Of a stretch of 18,657 bases of DNA, positions 16,722 through 18,657 are shown piece by piece. The DNA is from an uncultured Bacteroidales bacterium (GTDB lineage: Bacteria > Bacteroidota > Bacteroidia > Bacteroidales > P3): the NCBI GenBank assembly GCA_946540365.1, contig CAMNIH010000023.1, positions 1 to 18,657 of the forward strand. Reading direction: 5' to 3'. The position numbers and the translations under genes are program-made. Positions within the stretch are counted from its first letter, which is position 1. Each line of letters begins with the position of its first letter. The notes under the pieces were generated by a model. It was not told the origin of the DNA and made no database searches. It was given only the letters and a program-made list of their open reading frames with translations.

Positions 16722-18347
16722 CTATTTCTTCAGTTCCTCGACCGCGCGCCGCACTACCGGGTCGTCGCGCAGCGCTCCTTCGATGCGACCTTGGTCGTAG
16801 TAGTAGCGCGACAGCAGCTCGGCCTTCAGCATCTCGCTCACCTCGGAGCGGTGGTTCTGCAGGTCGTCTTCCTTCACGCGTTTCAGGGCCTCCTCCATCG
16901 CCTTCAGCTGCTGCTCGATGGCGTCGTCATACTTCTCCTGCTTGGCCACGTCGCGCAGATCCTTGATGACACGCTCGGTGACCGTGTTGTAGGTGAGGTT
17001 CTTGTCGCTCAGGTAGCGGCAGAAGTCGTCGTAGAGCGAGTCGGTCACCTCGAACTCCGCGGCCGGAGCAATCGTCGGATGCGTGCGGCGGTAGCGCGTG
17101 GCGTAGTCGAAGATGAGGAACTTCTGCGTCAAGGCGATGGCGATGTTCGACATGTACTGGGGCTCCACCTCCACGTCAGGCTCGATGCCGAAGCCGTCGT
17201 AGACGATGCGCCCCCCCTTGGTCTTGAAGGCGGTCTTCAGGCTGTCGGGCACCTTCAGCGCGCGACCTTGCTCGTCACGGTGGCTGTAGTCGATGGCCTG
17301 GATGCAGCGCCCGCTGGGGATGTAGTATTTGCTCACCGTCACCTTCATCTGGCTGTTGTAGGGCATGGGCAGTATGTTCTGCACCAGTCCCTTGCCGAAG
17401 CTGCGCTGGCCCACCACCACGGCACGGTCCAGGTCCTGCAGACTGCCACTCACGATCTCGCTGGCCGAGGCCGAGGCGCCATCGATGATCACCGCCAGCG
17501 GCATCTCGGTGTCCACTGGCTGCTGGGTGGTGTAGCTCTTCATGTTCTTCGAGGCAATCTTGCCCTTGGTCTCCACCACTAAGGTGCCGCGGGGTACCCA
17601 GATGCCCACAATGTCAACGGCCTCGTTCATCAGGCCGCCGCCGTTGCCGCGCAGGTCGAGGATACAGCCCTTCATGCCGGGGTGTTCCTCCTTGAGCTTG
17701 ACGAAGGCCTGACGCACGTTCTTGGCGGCGTCGGTGGTGAACTCGTCGAGCTTGATGTAGCCCACCGTGCCGTCGGCCACCATGCCGTAGTAGGGCACGT
17801 TGGGCAGCTTGATGGCGCGCCGTGTGAGGGTGCGGTCGAACTCCTTGCCGTCGCGTTCGATGCGCAGGGTCACCGTGGTGCCCGCCTGGCCGCGCATGGC
17901 GCTGCTCACGTCGGCGGTGGTCTTGCCCTGCGTGCTCTGTCCGTCGACGGCCACGATGCGGTCGCCCGCCATCAGGCCCGCCTCAGCGGCCGGCAGGTCG
18001 CGGTAGGGCTCGCTGATATACACCGAGTCGCCCCGCTGCACGATGAGCGACCCCACGCCGCCGTACTCGCCCAGCAGCTGCAGCTTCACATCCTCCATCT
18101 GGCTCTCGGGGAAGTAGTTGGTGTAGGGATCTAACGAGGCCAGCATGGCGTCGATGGCCACCTTGATGGTCTTGCCGGGATCGACATCGTCGACATAATT
18201 AAGATTCAGCTGTTTGTACACATTGGCAAAAATCTCCAGATTCTTGGCTATCTCGAAACCGCGATCCTCCTGGGCCCGCACTCCGAGCCCCGCCAGACCG
18301 ATCCAGGCCATAAGCCCTGCGACAAGTATCCTTTTCATTTTATTCAT
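16722..18347 (-). CDS. S41 C-terminal processing protease with PDZ domain
   Basis: This 541-residue periplasmic serine protease belongs to the CtpA/Prc type. A signal peptide (about 1-25, ending VRA before Q26) leads into an N-terminal helical region, a PDZ domain (about 85-175, with EYGGVGS and AAEAGLMAGDRIVAVDG) and the S41 core. The core includes the strand GYIKLDEFTTDA and the loop DLRGNGGG (231-238). The catalytic dyad is S294 in ASASASEI and K319 in SFGKGLVQ; the 25-residue spacing equals S430-K455 of E. coli Prc. A charged helical C-terminal region (about 450-541) follows. Start choice lies between ATG at 18347 (MNKMKRIL) and 18338 (MKRIL); both give a good signal peptide. Upstream in-frame codons to 18488 are unlike the family. 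It heads the - strand run and is followed after 12 bp by the ligase gene. Confidence 0.94.
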   Translation of the reverse strand: MNKMKRILVAGLMAWIGLAGLGVRAQEDRGFEIAKNLEIFANVYKQLNLNYVDDVDPGKTIKVAIDAMLASLDPYTNYFPESQMEDVKLQLLGEYGGVGSLIVQRGDSVYISEPYRDLPAAEAGLMAGDRIVAVDGQSTQGKTTADVSSAMRGQAGTTVTLRIERDGKEFDRTLTRRAIKLPNVPYYGMVADGTVGYIKLDEFTTDAAKNVRQAFVKLKEEHPGMKGCILDLRGNGGGLMNEAVDIVGIWVPRGTLVVETKGKIASKNMKSYTTQQPVDTEMPLAVIIDGASASASEIVSGSLQDLDRAVVVGQRSFGKGLVQNILPMPYNSQMKVTVSKYYIPSGRCIQAIDYSHRDEQGRALKVPDSLKTAFKTKGGRIVYDGFGIEPDVEVEPQYMSNIAIALTQKFLIFDYATRYRRTHPTIAPAAEFEVTDSLYDDFCRYLSDKNLTYNTVTERVIKDLRDVAKQEKYDDAIEQQLKAMEEALKRVKEDDLQNHRSEVSEMLKAELLSRYYYDQGRIEGALRDDPVVRRAVEELKK

Positions 18348-18657
18348 ATTTACTGCCCTAAATAACCCCCAATCGCCCTTTTTATTGTGTCCCTCACGAA
18401 GAAAAAAGCCCCCACCCCCATCCTCCATTTCCTCCACCTGAAGTTTATTCACCCTATCCCCAGAGTATAGCCAGCAAAGGCTTAGCACACATAAATATGC
18501 TTTGTTTCAATAATGTAACAATGAATGATGGATGATATATTGTCAATCAGAGAGACCCCAAATCGGAACTGCTGCTGAACTTGTATTCATCCTGGAAAGA
18601 CCTCCTTATCCCATCTTTCCCGTCAGATAAGCCTTTGTTCGTTCGTCAATAGGGTTT
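18348..18657. other. Non-coding stretch upstream of the S41 protease, up to the window end
   Basis: No convincing gene lies here. Nearest the protease, 18366-18438 is strikingly G-rich on the - strand (runs of 3-5 G, including GGGGGTGGGGG). Further out it becomes AT-rich and holds the weak promoter candidate. CAAAGGCTTA (18475-18484) and TAAGCCTTTG (18628-18637) form an exact 10-bp inverted repeat 143 bp apart. On the - strand 18656-18606 is open for 16 codons to a TAA and could be the end of a gene beyond the window, but it is too short to name. On the + strand a TTTG at 18634-18637 leaves 20 bases to the window edge, so a promoter box could follow just outside. Confidence 0.5.
18490..18522 (-). 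promoter_or_regulatory. Weak candidate promoter for the S41 protease run
   Basis: Read on the - strand, ATTG (18522-18519), 21 bp, then TATTTATG (18497-18490) resembles the TTTG/TAnnTTTG pattern with one mismatch in each box. Transcription would start near 18485, leaving a leader of about 138 nt before the ATG at 18347. The surrounding sequence is AT-rich, unlike the neighbouring genes. This is a suggestion only. Confidence 0.3.

Noticed and set aside
18606..18656. Short - strand frame that could be the end of a neighbouring gene
   Set aside because: Only 16 codons are visible and I cannot tie them to a family, so it is mentioned only in the description of the terminal gap.

Overview
This 18.7-kb window reads as chromosomal DNA of a GC-rich member of the Bacteroidales. 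The case rests on three things: a promoter with the Bacteroidetes -33/-7 pattern (TTTG, 19 bp, TAACTTTG), the near absence of Shine-Dalgarno-like sequences before good start codons, and protein families with typical Bacteroidetes architecture (lipoproteins with short lipoboxes, an AddB-like nuclease, a QueA of 400 residues, an OmpA/TPR lipoprotein). The genus cannot be fixed from the sequence alone. I see no integrase, transposase, CRISPR array, toxin-antitoxin pair or recognisable defence cassette. This is mostly core genome.

Left part, + strand (1-10567). The window opens inside the 3' end of the tmRNA gene (ssrA). A perfect 16-bp inverted repeat follows, and its 3' arm is also the first codons of a MurU-like sugar-1-phosphate nucleotidyltransferase (149-826). 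That gene overlaps an AddB-type PD-(D/E)XK nuclease with a four-cysteine Fe-S signature (811-3579). A clear promoter at 3631-3661 then starts a tight run: an OmpA-like/TPR lipoprotein (3749-5575), pssA for phosphatidylserine synthesis (5591-6301), queA for queuosine in tRNA (6291-7493) and a ComF-like phosphoribosyltransferase (7497-8183). lepA, encoding elongation factor 4 (8239-10014), follows with a -7 box only 5 bp before its ATG. A small lipoprotein of unknown function (10040-10567) closes the + strand block.

Right part, - strand (10551-18347). Five genes lie head to tail, read from right to left: an S41 C-terminal processing protease, an O-antigen ligase family protein, an M16 zinc protease, a membrane-anchored VWA protein with an amidotransferase-like middle, and a polysaccharide flippase. 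Spacing is 12 bp, about 130 bp, 7 bp and a 4-bp ATGA overlap. The set looks like a cell-envelope group: glycan export and ligation together with periplasmic proteolysis. The flippase end overlaps the convergent lipoprotein gene by 17 bp, and a 14-bp perfect hairpin lies in the flippase coding sequence just past the lipoprotein stop. The last 310 bp hold the protease leader and no gene I can support.

The most unusual signals are non-coding: the start-codon hairpin after ssrA, the embedded hairpin at the convergent junction, the possibly leaderless lepA, and an 11-bp tandem repeat between the ligase and M16 genes.
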